Assembly (NCBI GenBank): GCA_963978895.1
Contig: OZ022242.1
Span: 8,708,114 to 8,772,113 of the forward strand
Reading direction: 5' to 3'
DNA length: 64,000 nucleotides
DNA from: Erpobdella octoculata
Taxonomy: Eukaryota; Annelida; Clitellata; Hirudinida; Erpobdellidae
Shown: one piece after another, positions 54,502 through 64,000 of the stretch
How positions within the stretch are numbered: position 1 is the first letter of the stretch
Layout: the number at the start of each line of letters is the position of its first letter
The notes under the pieces: model-generated
Databases searched by the model: none
Told to the model about the DNA's origin: nothing
What the model saw: only the letters and a program-made list of their open reading frames with translations
Translations under genes and position numbers: made by a program

Positions 54502-54772
54502 GCATGGATATCTTGATAACAACCTAACGAAATAGATCCACAGCCTAATAAAATAGGTCCAAACGGATCCACAACCTAATAAAATAGGTCTAAACGGTAC
54601 GACCTGTTAGTTATATCAAGATTTTTATAAGTGTGACATAGCGTCTAACGCTACTGTTGTTTGTTACATCAATTAATTCACTATCATGATGTAATTAGTA
54701 ATAACACAGTAGGCCTAAATTGGTATTTTTTATTAGGTTGTGGATCCAGCTGTTATATCAAGATATCCATGC
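54502..54772. mobile_element. MITE-like element with terminal inverted repeats
   Basis: About 271 bp bounded by GCATGGATATCTTGAT and its reverse complement ATCAAGATATCCATGC. Subterminal CCACAACCTAATAAAATAGG motifs are repeated on the left (two to three copies) and inverted on the right. Non-coding. A solo end of the same family is at 49777-49796. Target duplication is unclear. Confidence 0.75.
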
Positions 54773-56839
54773 TCCCGGTATCCAAAGAAGTTGGCAGCAG
54801 GGATTTTGGTATTATTTATAAGCATCGAGTTATAGGCCATAATAGCTATGCTTCGACATTAGGAGACAGCGATTTAGAAACAAGAAAGAATAAACAACAA
54901 CAACATCTTCAAGAGGCAGATGTTTTCTTTTAACCAGAACGAGGTCACAAGCACAATCGATTTAAATTAACTAATTATTATTATTATTATTTATATTATT
55001 TTCAACAAAAAAAATAAATCAAAGATTTAAAAAATTATAAGAGCCGATTGTCCGAGCAGCCAAGGCCTGTGCGCGCGTATGCGTGTGTGTGTGTGTGTGT
55101 GTGTGCTCAGTTGAGTGATTCGGTTAGACATTTCAAGCTAGACCTCAAAATATGAATTACTATAGCAGCTTCAAAATAACACAAAAGAAAAAAAAACTCT
55201 CATAAGCAAGCCTTCAGATGTTCTAATGCATGAAGTATCGCAACAGAGTGAATTAAAATAAAAAGAGAGAGAGAAAGATGAAAAAGAGGGATAGCTGATT
55301 TACAAGTTCTGACGATTAAATATTATTTTCTGCCAATTACATTTTCTTTTAAATCTAAGCAAAACGAGAAAAAAACCTTTTAAGACAGTCGCTTGTCGAC
55401 AAAAAATGATGAACATCAACATTAAAGAAATAAACTGAAATTTCCGTTACTTTTGTTTTAATTTACACATCGGAAACAAGTAAGACGATAAGAGATATCT
55501 GCGGGCTGACTGAACAAGTAAGTGTTAATATACACAAATCGGGGCAATTATTTAGTAACAAAATCAAATCCATGCAAAACAAAAGTTTTTTTTAAATGGT
55601 AACAAGTGGCTAATTTACACGTACATAGCACGGTCGCGTATTGCCCGAAAAAAGAAAGAAAGGAGAAAAGAGACAACACAAGGACTCGGTTCAGAAGATC
55701 ATTACGGTCGATTACATAATTGTCTTTTCCTATCATTACTGTTGCTTTGATGAGGATTTTATAAAACATCAACCATCAAACAAAGTCACAAGTCACAGCA
55801 GACTAAACCAAGATCAAAATAAATTCATCCGAGGTAGGAAATCGCTAATTCATTTCCTGAATTAAACAAACTTGAAGGTGATGTAATGTCAGTGATGACA
55901 CTAATGATACATTGATTATGACATGGAGAAGATGATGATGACAAAACATCGATTATGACATGGGGAAGATGAGGATGCTAATACATTGATTAAGACATCG
56001 GGGAGATGATGACGCTAATACATTGATAAAGACATCGGGGAGATGATGACGACAACCTGACCGACAACAGCAACGAGAAAAGAAAGTAAATTACAAGAAG
56101 TGCATTGAAATGTACAAAATTCAACTGAGCTATCAATTTTAAACTACCCTAGCAGAACGATGTTGTCATAATTGGACACCATCATCATCATCACCAATAA
56201 ATTTGTGATTAAATACATTTAATAGAAAACTAACAGCAGCAATGAAATTATTTCGCAAGCAATAAAATGCCCGATCGCATTTAGCAGCGAGAAAGAGGTA
56301 GTTCAATTACGCTGTGAAACGATGCTAGCATCTGAAAAAAAGAAAAAGTTCGAATGAAACATTTGACGACGCTACATAACATAACACAGTACGGTGCACA
56401 ACAAACAATACAACAACATGTATAGATGTTTTCTGATGATGCCGTTTCGATACTTGGAAAGTTAAATGTCTTCAACGTTCAATGTATACATTGATGGATT
56501 GCATTAAACTTTCACATAGAAATCAAGAATAATAAGGATATACACATATATGAATATATAACATTTAAGTAATATGCAAAAAATATAGTAAAACTGATTA
56601 ATTATTGTCAAAAGGATCTAATATTGTTGAAAAATTTAAGTAGCTGGTCGTAGGCTTAAAATTCATAAAATTTGACTGAATCGTAACTGATTGGAAGAAT
56701 GAAGCATGATAAAATATAAGAAAAATTTAATGGAATACTATGCAATAATAACTATCTAACATATGTATAATAATCTACTTTAGATGTTGATGAGGTAGGT
56801 GGCAATCCATCCCTGAGTTACATTGACCAATGTATACGT

Positions 56840-56870
<31 letters not shown>

Positions 56871-56917
56871 GACATTACCTTAAGATTGATAAAGAAATGT
56901 GCACCAACATTACTTAC

Positions 56918-57010
56918 AGACACGCGAGAAAAACAATCCCGACCGCAACGGCACTGATGCACGCGATGCCGTATTGGATAGAGAGTTGAGGCCATGGATT
57001 GAAGGAGTGT
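56918..57010. other. Island open on both strands with splice-like boundary
   Basis: The boundary CATTACTTACAG|ACACGCG at 56918 reads as an acceptor on the plus strand and as donor CTGTAAGTAATG on the minus strand. Plus strand in phase 0 gives TREKNNPDRNGTDARDAVLD and runs on to a stop near 57020. Minus strand gives a helix-like QYGIACISAVAVGIVFLACL ending at the donor. GC is clearly higher than in the flanks. Only one reading can be right, and it may be neither. Confidence 0.3.
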
Positions 57011-57463
57011 ATATGAAAAAAATTATATAAAAAAATGAACAAAGTACAATTGTTGTAAAACTTAAATACATATATGTGTATATATCCTGAGGTAGAATTA
57101 AATCATTACAAGAAAATTCTTTAAAGGTCCCTGAATTTATGCAAGCATCATCACAGTGAGCCAAACTTAAACTAATGTTGAACTTAACTATCGATCAATA
57201 AAACAAATCGATTTTCCCAAGTTTCGAACTCATCCTGAGAGACATTGAGCAGCAGGCAGATCCGGTTGATAGTTGGAAGCAACGTTCAAGTTGTACGAAG
57301 AATAATTTCCAGACATACAGAGAGAAATTAATGGCAACGAAATGAAAAAAATCTTCAAACTTTTTCACTACTGATGGGAAATCACCGCAACCACATTTCA
57401 AACATGGCGATCGATTGCACTGATTGAAATTTTGAATCGTTTAGAAGGCGAGCGGACATTCGT

Positions 57464-57726
57464 TCAATTCGTAGAACTGCAGACGTTGTTGTTGTTGTTG
57501 CTAGACCTTTCGGCGACCTTGTTGATGGGCTTCGAATCGACCCCATTGACCAGAATGCTTTCCAGGGTTTCAAGGTTGGAGTAGAGAGACGAGGAATTGT
57601 TGGAGGAGACGAGCATGTGCGGCCTTGTGGTGCTCATGTGGTGGAGGAGGCCGAGATGTCGTAGTTCGGCCACGTAGGAGAGAATGAATTCCAGTCGGGT
57701 ATTCTCACTCCCTCTCATACTTTGAA
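57464..57726 (-). CDS. Nuclear receptor exon 7: helices 9-10 and C-terminus
   Basis: The acceptor TTGAAAAAG|TTCAAAG is chosen because it keeps phase 1 (joined codon Val). Contains ENTRLEFILSYVAELRHL, then a Ser and Asn-rich tail with LETLESILVNG and a short Asn run before the stop. AF-2 is not apparent. Confidence 0.82.
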
Positions 57727-59916
57727 CTTTTTCAATTACAATGAATTTGATTAATAATCAAATAATATAAATATACTTTTTAAGGTATTCAACCAAATAT
57801 AATAACTTATTTGATAGATTACATAGATCAAATATTATCATGAAATTTACCAGTTGTGTAAGCCCTGAAAATGGTCAAAAACTTGAGACTGATGGCTTTT
57901 ACTTCTTCAGGAGATGTCAAATTTGGGTAATCTATACAACAATGAAAAATCTATTTATTTATATTTATATTTATTTCTCGATTTATTTATTTATTTATAC
58001 CCATAACAGGGTATCTGTAATCTAATCAACATACATAATGATGTATGTCTGTATGTATGTATGTATGCTAGCAATTTTGCATAACGCTGCTGCCGCGGTG
58101 GTCAGCAGTCAATAGAATTAGTGTGCGCAGGTGTGTAATTAAAGTTATTACGTAATTGTGCACTGTCAGGTCAGTCCTGAAGATCCAAAACGTTTGACCT
58201 AAGCATATTAGGCAACAAGTTATCCGATTGCATGAAACATTAATTATGCTGGATTTATATTTCAAAAGAAAACATTAGAAGATTTTGAAGTTGTCTTACA
58301 AAGGAATGTCATAAAATGTAGTGATTTTAATTTGCTTGAACCAGGTTTGACCCAAAGCATTGAACAATTTTTTATATTGCTAAGCAGGTAGAGAGCATCC
58401 AAGTTGTTTAATTACCACTTTTAATTATTTAATAAGAAAAAACTGTAATTTTTGACGGGTCATTTCTAGTCTTATATATAAATATCTAATTCATTCACTG
58501 ACTGTCTCACTTCTAAGTGCTTAAATTTTATACAAATGGTGAATGAACATTCCTGACTTGAAGATGTTGGCTATTATGCATTATCAAACGGAATTTTATT
58601 CCCTAATTTAAATAATTTTGCGAAACAATTAATTATGAAACCTTTTTAAGTGTTATTTTTGAATATTTTTTAGTTAAATAATAATAAATTCTTTTAATAA
58701 TTAGTAAAAATTAGCTTTAATTAGTTACTATAGTATAAAAACTAATCAGTTAGCACCTGGAATTTGAGCATTGGTCTGCCTCATGGCATGCACGAACACT
58801 ATATTAAAGACTTGCCGTTGTTGGCTTGAAATTTTTAGCAAAAAAAAAAAATTATATAAGTTTGCTGAGTTTAATAATGTCATTTATGACAAGCCAACAT
58901 TATAGTTTTCTATAATAGTCTAATCATAAAAACCATAATCATAATTATATAAATTTAAGTAACAATATTAAAAATCTAACCTAAATAGATTAATTTATTA
59001 AACAACTCATATATTACTCAAAATTGATATTTGACATGTTTATTTATAGAAACACAAAACAAATTTTCTCAATAGCACAGTTACATTGGGTTCTAGGACG
59101 AAATGTTAATGAAAAAAAGTGTTGTCGACAAAAGGTCACAGGGACAACATTATGTTATAATAACATTATGTCTAATGACATTTTTCTTCATATATTTAGT
59201 CCCCAGCATTTTGGACTTGTTTATCAAAGCCCACACAAACAAAGCAGTGGGTTAAATAAATCTTATTATCTATTATCGATTTCACGACAAATTCTAGGCA
59301 ACTTAGTTAATCATTTGTTACTCCGTTTTACTTGGATTGCATAAGTGATATTTTAGTTATGAACATTATTTTAGTTTTAGTTAGCTTTTTGTTGGAACGA
59401 TTTTTACTTGCTTTTATTAACTTTCAATTGTCCGGATGTCCATGGGATGTACGAGGACGTTTAGAAGCTCGGGAGATCATAATAAAATTAACCTACTTCA
59501 AAACAATTTAAAGTTTAATTTAACAAGAATAACTATGAAAAATCTTAAGAAATAAAAATCATTCAAAATAAATTATATAAGCATATGATAATGACGAAAA
59601 AATTTTCAACGTAAGTTGCCAAGAATTTGTTGGGAAATCGATAATAGTTAATAAGAGAGAGCAAGCGAGAAAGGGAGAGAAAGCGGAAGAGCAAGAAACA
59701 ACAGGAGAGCGATATGGGAAAGATACGGCAGCGAGAGAAGGAGAAGTAAGAAGAAAGAGAGAGGAAAGACGAGAGGAAAAACAACAGAAGAACCTCTAAA
59801 TATGTGTAGATATATTTACATATGAATCCTATTATCTAATGAAATAAATATGTATTTACACAAATTTCGTAAGCAAAAATATAATATGCTGCACAATACA
59901 TTTCTAAACACTATAT

Positions 59917-59983
<67 letters not shown>

Positions 59984-62915
59984 AAAAACATCGCATAAAA
60001 TAACAAATCATGAATAACAACAACCTGCAGAAATTATCACGACAACATTGAACAAGCACTCTTCAATGTCATTCAGTTTGACTCGTTGTATTTTCCTGGC
60101 AAAGTCTTCCAACTTCTTGAAGAACGGATCGGGACGGTCTGGAAGCCTCCTCCACGGAAGAAACTCGGGAAAGAATTGCTCCGTCCTGCGATCGAACCAG
60201 TGGAGGGCCGCCACGAGGACGCGACTCGGACACTGGGCGAACCGCAGGATCACTTTCTGATCTTCTGGTTTAAGCATTACGAACCCTTAGGAAAATATTG
60301 AAAAGAATAAATAATTTATTTCAAAACACATTTTTTTGTTATTTTCAATGAATTAAAAACATTAAAAAGTAACAAAACAAAAGCCAACATGGAATGGCCT
60401 TGACATAAGCCACAGAAACTTTCGTGAACTCCGGAACGACACGCTTCTCGACAAATTCTGAAACATCGCACAGCTGTTGCCTTTCTGTTTTTAACCAGGA
60501 CTGTAATTGCAATGGTTCCAGTTATGGAAAACAATTTTGAAACTACAAAAATTTGAATTTGAATATTTTGAGTAATTGGACAGAATAGAACAGAACAAAC
60601 CAAAACAAAACAGAAAAAAACTGTTGAACTACTTAATTTCAAACAGAATTAAATTCCAAAACTTAACAATGAAACTACAATAACAGCACAATAAAAACCC
60701 ACTGAGGAAATATTGAGAAAGAAGACAACTCCACACTTACATCAAACTCAATGGCAAGTCTTTGGTTCAGTGCTGTCATCTCTTTGATGAAACGCTTGTA
60801 TGGAGCAATTATGCTCTTACAGACGCTGTCGAAATCGGACATCCAGTGAGTGTCTGACTTTGGCAAGACCAAAGACTTCCAGTAGTGAGCGCTTCGATTA
60901 GCGAGTGTTTCGTAGTGACTGCCATCCTCGAAAAACCCATCCTCTACTTTAAAATCCGTTTCGGCTTTAGAAAGGTCGTCCTCGGAACTGTCGGAAGAAA
61001 ACGTTTCGTGCTTGAACTGTTTCTCCATCAAGTTCTGATGGTTCCATTTGAATCTCGGTTCTCCGTTGGAGGATGCATCTTGGATGGCGTTCTCTGCAGA
61101 TCTCATTAAAGTTTCAAGGGAGCAATATTCCATATTACTGAAAGGCATATCGGGAATCTTATGGGCACTTTCTAACACTTCTTGCACATCTTGACTCGAT
61201 ATCGTTAGACCAGATGCTCCAAAGATGTCTTGAAAACTCTGAGCTTGATTATGTTGGGAAAGCAATGACTTGGGATCGACAATTCCGCTAGAAGGCACAT
61301 GAACCTGAGTGGAAAATGCGGTAAAGGGTTGGATGGAGTCAAAGCCATTCGAAAAAGTGTCGAGGCCCCCGTCAAATCCGAACAATCCCAATTGATTTTC
61401 TGCCGCTTCGGACTGCAAGGAATCTACCTGCTGATGCTGCTCTACCGTCCCGTTAAAGATTTCATCTGCTATCGATGACGGCGAACTTGAGGAATGGTGC
61501 AGCGGTTGAGAAAATTCCGATAAAACATCGGCCTGTCTGTAAGCAAGCTCGTCCGTCCAATCTATAGATGAATCAAAGGCATTTTGAATGCCACCGACTC
61601 CACCATTTCCTGAGTTGTTGTTGACATAATAAAAAAGTGCAGGATTTTCTTGCTCCATTTTTATCTTTCCATCACAATAGCCATCTTGTGTTTTCTGCCC
61701 TCTAGGAAGTGTTTGGCTCATATCTCCTGCCCACGAAACAGCGAGGTTCGATGTAAAAGACTGAGTACCACCACTGATGGTAAACGAGTTGTTGAAATAA
61801 CTTTTCTCTTCATCTCCACTCGCCTGTTTGTTGTTTATGATGTAATTGATAGGCTGACCCGCATTTTGATTTTGCTCTGCATAGCCTATCAAGCTTCTCG
61901 AATCCGAACCGCAAGAGTACCTCATTTTTGAATCGTCGGCGGCAAACTTAGCAAAGTTCGAACTCGGATCAAGCTTGCTGACCTGCAGAAGTTCGCCGAT
62001 GTAGTGGTGCTGGTTGGTGTCGATGTTTGAGGAAAGCTGTTTCATGTAAAAGTTGTTCTGAGCATTGCTATTGCTGCTGTGTGCAAGTACAGCCATTTGC
62101 TGTTGCTGTGACTGTTGTTGTTGCAGTGACTGTTGTTGTTGTTGCTGTGACTGTTGTTGAAACTGTTGTTGGTGTTGTGGAAGGTGCAGTGCCACCTGCT
62201 GGTTCGGTTGTTTGGTCTTCTTCTGAACCGGTAGAACACTCATGACGTTCATCTTTGAAGGTCTCCCCATCTGTATTGCTTCGAACCAAACACAACGAAA
62301 TTACAACCATTTCTAAATATTTATAAAACACCAGTTAAAAAAATCTATACCTTCTCTGGACATGTGATGTGCAATACATTTCTGATACCTGCAGTATCTA
62401 CACGTATTCCTTGTTCTGGGGTTGATGGTGCAAGTTTTGTTACTTTTGCAAACATAAGTGTGGCTTTCATTCATGCCTCTTCTAAAGAACTTCTACAATG
62501 AAAATAATTAATTTCAGAGAAGTCAAAATTAAACATAAACACTTTATTTTATTTCAATTTGAAAATCTTTAATGTGAAGATTTCTAGGCAACAAATTTAT
62601 AAACAACTTCTATTTTCATAGCCACTTAATTTAATGCCATAAAACTTTAAAGCAGGATTTATTATTATTATTTTCAATAATAATTTGAGATAATGATCAA
62701 AATTTACATCACTAAATATTTAAAATAGTATTTAAATGAAAAAACAATAATATGAAAAATTAAATATGCAATGCTGAAAAAACATTGATGGATACCTTGC
62801 AACCTTCACACGTGAGTGCACCAAAATGAATTCCATTGGCAACATCAGAACAAACAACGCATTTCTGTTGTCCTTCCTGAAGAGCCACGTTCAATGGACG
62901 AACTGTCAGATTCAT
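57464..62915 (-). CDS. Nuclear receptor, seven coding exons (about 829 aa)
   Basis: Ligand-type nuclear receptor transcription factor, expected to bind DNA in the nucleus. Joined exons, minus strand: 62915-62796, 62492-62351, 62278-60741, 60473-60389, 60285-60025, 57931-57851, 57726-57464. All junctions keep phase (0, 1, 0, 1, 1, 1). DNA-binding domain: zinc ligands C19, C22, C36, C39, C55, C61, C71 and C74 in exact family spacing. The P-box is CEGCK followed by KFFRRG, with a second Lys where most NR1 receptors have Gly. A very long hinge (about residues 95-555) is Gln-rich at about 118-150. The ligand-binding domain, about 555-790, carries a full signature YVKAIPWF..L...DQ..IL, then a D-Y-P-N-L loop and a helix-10-like RLEFILSYVAELRHLGLL. 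No canonical AF-2 helix is visible at the C-terminus. It is NR1-like; subfamily not identified. The start Met is preceded by an in-frame stop 24 bases upstream. Confidence 0.88.
57851..57931 (-). CDS. Nuclear receptor exon 6: helices 7-8
   Basis: 81 bases after acceptor GTTGTATAG: D-YPNLTSPEEVKAISLKF and LTIFRAYTT, donor ACTG|GTAAAT. It is too short to stand out as an ORF but fits the D-R-P-x-L loop position and phase 1 on both sides. Confidence 0.8.
59415..59482. repeat. Dispersed repeat, copy 2 of an inverted pair
   Basis: TTATTAACTTTCAATTGTCC, GGATGTCCATGGGATGTACG, AGGACGTTTAGAAGCTC, GGGAGATCAT; reverse complement of 47217-47285. It lies in a nuclear receptor intron. Confidence 0.65.
59640..59800 (+). 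mobile_element. Decayed family A Helitron fragment
   Basis: Purine-rich AGAGAGCAAGCGAGAAAGGG and AACAACAGAAGAACCTCTAA resemble the body and pre-hairpin end of family A. The hairpin and CTAG are missing. Confidence 0.45.
59921..59980. repeat. (TA)n microsatellite
   Basis: Perfect TA tract in the nuclear receptor intron between exons 5 and 6. The rest of that intron (57932-60024) is AT-rich with no other recognised gene. Confidence 0.96.
60025..60285 (-). CDS. Nuclear receptor exon 5: helices 4-6
   Basis: FVMLKPEDQKVILRFAQC completes the signature, then a long charged loop with HWFDRRTEQFFPEF and LNDIEECLFNVVVIISA. Acceptor CCTAAG, donor GCAG|GTTGTT. Confidence 0.85.
60389..60473 (-). CDS. 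Nuclear receptor exon 4: helix 3
   Basis: LCDVSEFVEKRVVPEFTKVS and AYVKAIP, 28 codons plus one base. Acceptor GCAACAG and donor CCAT|GTTGGC (weak). The junction with exon 5 creates Trp inside the signature. Confidence 0.78.
60741..62278 (-). CDS. Nuclear receptor exon 3: hinge and start of ligand-binding domain
   Basis: 1538 bases. The acceptor TTCGAAG|CAATACAG is chosen because it restores MSREAIQMGRPSK; using the later CAG would shift the frame. Glutamine-rich, then Ser, Asn and Asp-rich disorder. The last 50 residues (SDFDSVCKSIIAPYKRFIKE) look like helix 1 of the ligand-binding domain. Donor GAT|GTAAGT. Antisense frames at 60885-61109, 61650-61931 and 62027-62245 are shadows. Confidence 0.88.
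62351..62492 (-). CDS. Nuclear receptor exon 2: second zinc finger
   Basis: Acceptor CATTGTAG, then KFFRRGMNESHTYVC and C-KSNKT-C, ending CRYCRYQKCI and HHMSRE plus one base, donor GAAG|GTATAG. Splits the domain at the intron position right after the P-box. Confidence 0.9.
62796..62915 (-). CDS. Nuclear receptor exon 1: first zinc finger
   Basis: Encodes MNLTVRPLNV and the first finger C-V-V-C to CEGCK, 40 codons, donor GCAAG|GTATC. There is essentially no A/B domain if this ATG is used. A splice acceptor at CTGACAG (62905-62911) is the alternative, which would imply further 5' exons upstream. Confidence 0.85.
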
Positions 62916-63624
62916 CAAGAAATGATGTTTTAAAACTTAGCATCACAGATAATTTATAAGTAATAAATTTTGGACAATCGTTTTAGAGGTGGAGCAAGTC
63001 CATCAATGGACCTCAAGTCAACCAATGGCCACTAAAGAGGTGTGTTTCAAAAGTCTTTTCGAAACCATTAATTGTGACCATTAAATATCCTTTATTGTAA
63101 TATAATAGAGAAATTATGATACAAAATTTAAAAAAAAATTATTTAAAGCAACTTTACATTCCTGATGGAGCTTCAAAACCACTGTTGTGAGAAAGACTTC
63201 AGGAGGAAATAATAATTTAAACTTAACCAAGATAAAAACGATTAAAATTTTCAGTTCTAACGAGATAAATATGCAGAAGAACTATGATAAATAGATGTGG
63301 AATACATATCTGCCATTTTGCAGGAATATAGTAACTCAGGTTTTATCAAACAAATATAAAAGATAGTGTTTATGTAAAAAGACCAAATTATGTCAAATGT
63401 AAAAACATCAGTCTTAAAAATATACACTGTCTATGTTTACATGTTCACAGGACATGTTTATACAAACATATGATTGCTGAGATATATTCCACCTCAAACC
63501 AGCTGAAAAATGGATTTCTTGTTAAACCTCACAGACTGATTTACAAATCACTTCAAATTTCTGAACAATATCACATTTGTTTTCCTATCTGGTTTTCTCC
63601 AGCTAAAAAAACTTAAGGAAATAT

Positions 63625-63697
<73 letters not shown>

Positions 63698-63864
63698 CTA
63701 TATTTTTTATCAATGAATAAGTTGTTTATTGCCTGCTGGTCGACCTGATGGAATAATAGAATTATTTTAAACAGAAAAAGACGCACAAAAAGGCTTAATT
63801 TAATTATCGTTCAATAAAGTTATAAAACCATTCTAAAGAACCCTTATACGACTGCCAATATTGT

Positions 63865-63910
<46 letters not shown>

Positions 63911-64000
63911 TTTATTTTATAAAGGTCCATATCAAGTTCCTGCACAAGTCACAGTCCAGAGAAGAGTGCCACCACTTATGGCCAAGCACATCCATATCCC
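62916..64000. other. Upstream region of the nuclear receptor
   Basis: AT-rich. TA tracts lie at 63632-63697 and 63870-63908. No further coding exon was recognised; it may hold 5' untranslated exons or promoter, but none can be located from sequence alone. Confidence 0.4.

Larger units (their letters stand above)
53800..57463. other. Region between the two convergent genes
   Basis: Holds presumed 3' untranslated sequence of both genes, a TA tract, the MITE at 54502-54772, an (AAT)n-like bit at 54975 and a short GT tract near 55085. Short GAT-rich runs lie at 55870-56060, and an ambiguous two-strand open island at 56918-57010. No other supported gene. Confidence 0.5.

Noticed and set aside
58068..58265. 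Minus-strand frame with VHNYVITLITHLRTLI considered as the missing receptor exon
   Set aside because: The phase could not be joined on both sides without a stop, while 57851-57931 fits phase and motif exactly.
60048..60301. Two plus-strand ORFs of 70-71 codons
   Set aside because: Antisense shadows of nuclear receptor exon 5.

Overview
This is an AT-rich, intron-rich animal genomic window dominated by microsatellites and transposable elements. No prokaryotic feature was seen. The organism is inferred, not proven, to be an invertebrate, probably a lophotrochozoan such as a mollusc, perhaps a cephalopod. The reasons are a protocadherin-type gene with very long introns, a nuclear receptor, CCCTAA-type telomere-like DNA, tRNA-derived SINEs, CR1/L2-like LINE tails and abundant Helitrons.

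Two host genes can be built from splice signals, reading phase and protein motifs. (1) On the plus strand lies the 3' part of a cadherin/protocadherin-like gene. Exon 2776-3768 carries the end of the last cadherin repeat, the transmembrane helix and a long cytoplasmic tail. Exons 45037-45211 and 53432-53799 follow in compatible phase, giving about 511 C-terminal residues spread over 51 kb, with introns of about 41.3 and 8.2 kb. (2) On the minus strand, 62915 down to 57464, lies a nuclear receptor of seven coding exons and about 829 residues. It has a perfect eight-cysteine DNA-binding domain, a huge glutamine-rich hinge and a ligand-binding domain with a complete family signature. The two genes are convergent, with about 3.7 kb between their stop codons.

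Most of the rest lies in the first cadherin intron (3769-45036) and is mobile or repetitive DNA. The main feature is a Helitron nest at 29.3-40.9 kb with two families. Family A ends in a CCCGGGCAACGCCGGG hairpin plus CTAG and carries an 18-bp GACCGGGAACGGGAAAGC minisatellite. Family B starts TCTATATATATAAAAGAACATG, has about 157-bp internal repeats and ends in another hairpin plus CTAG. A block of about 3.1 kb in this nest is duplicated about 5.25 kb away, nearly identical. One family A copy (35690-36660) keeps a minus-strand reading frame that starts with a basic region, has 23-residue repeats, and runs in frame into the 18-bp minisatellite. This suggests the satellite came from transposon coding sequence. 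Scattered family A copies and fragments lie at 10.5, 13.5, 17, 26 and 59.6 kb.

Other elements are three 5'-truncated or decayed non-LTR retrotransposons (20.4, 26.9 and 41.1 kb), two SINE copies (0.7 and 42.9 kb), a small inverted-repeat element (54.5 kb) and several unnamed dispersed repeats. The second cadherin intron holds a 1.75-kb minisatellite built on telomere-like CCCTAA units and bracketed by G-rich inverted ends. Simple repeats include a 767-bp perfect ATGT tract, a 290-bp TGTGA tract, GATGAC tracts and many TA tracts.
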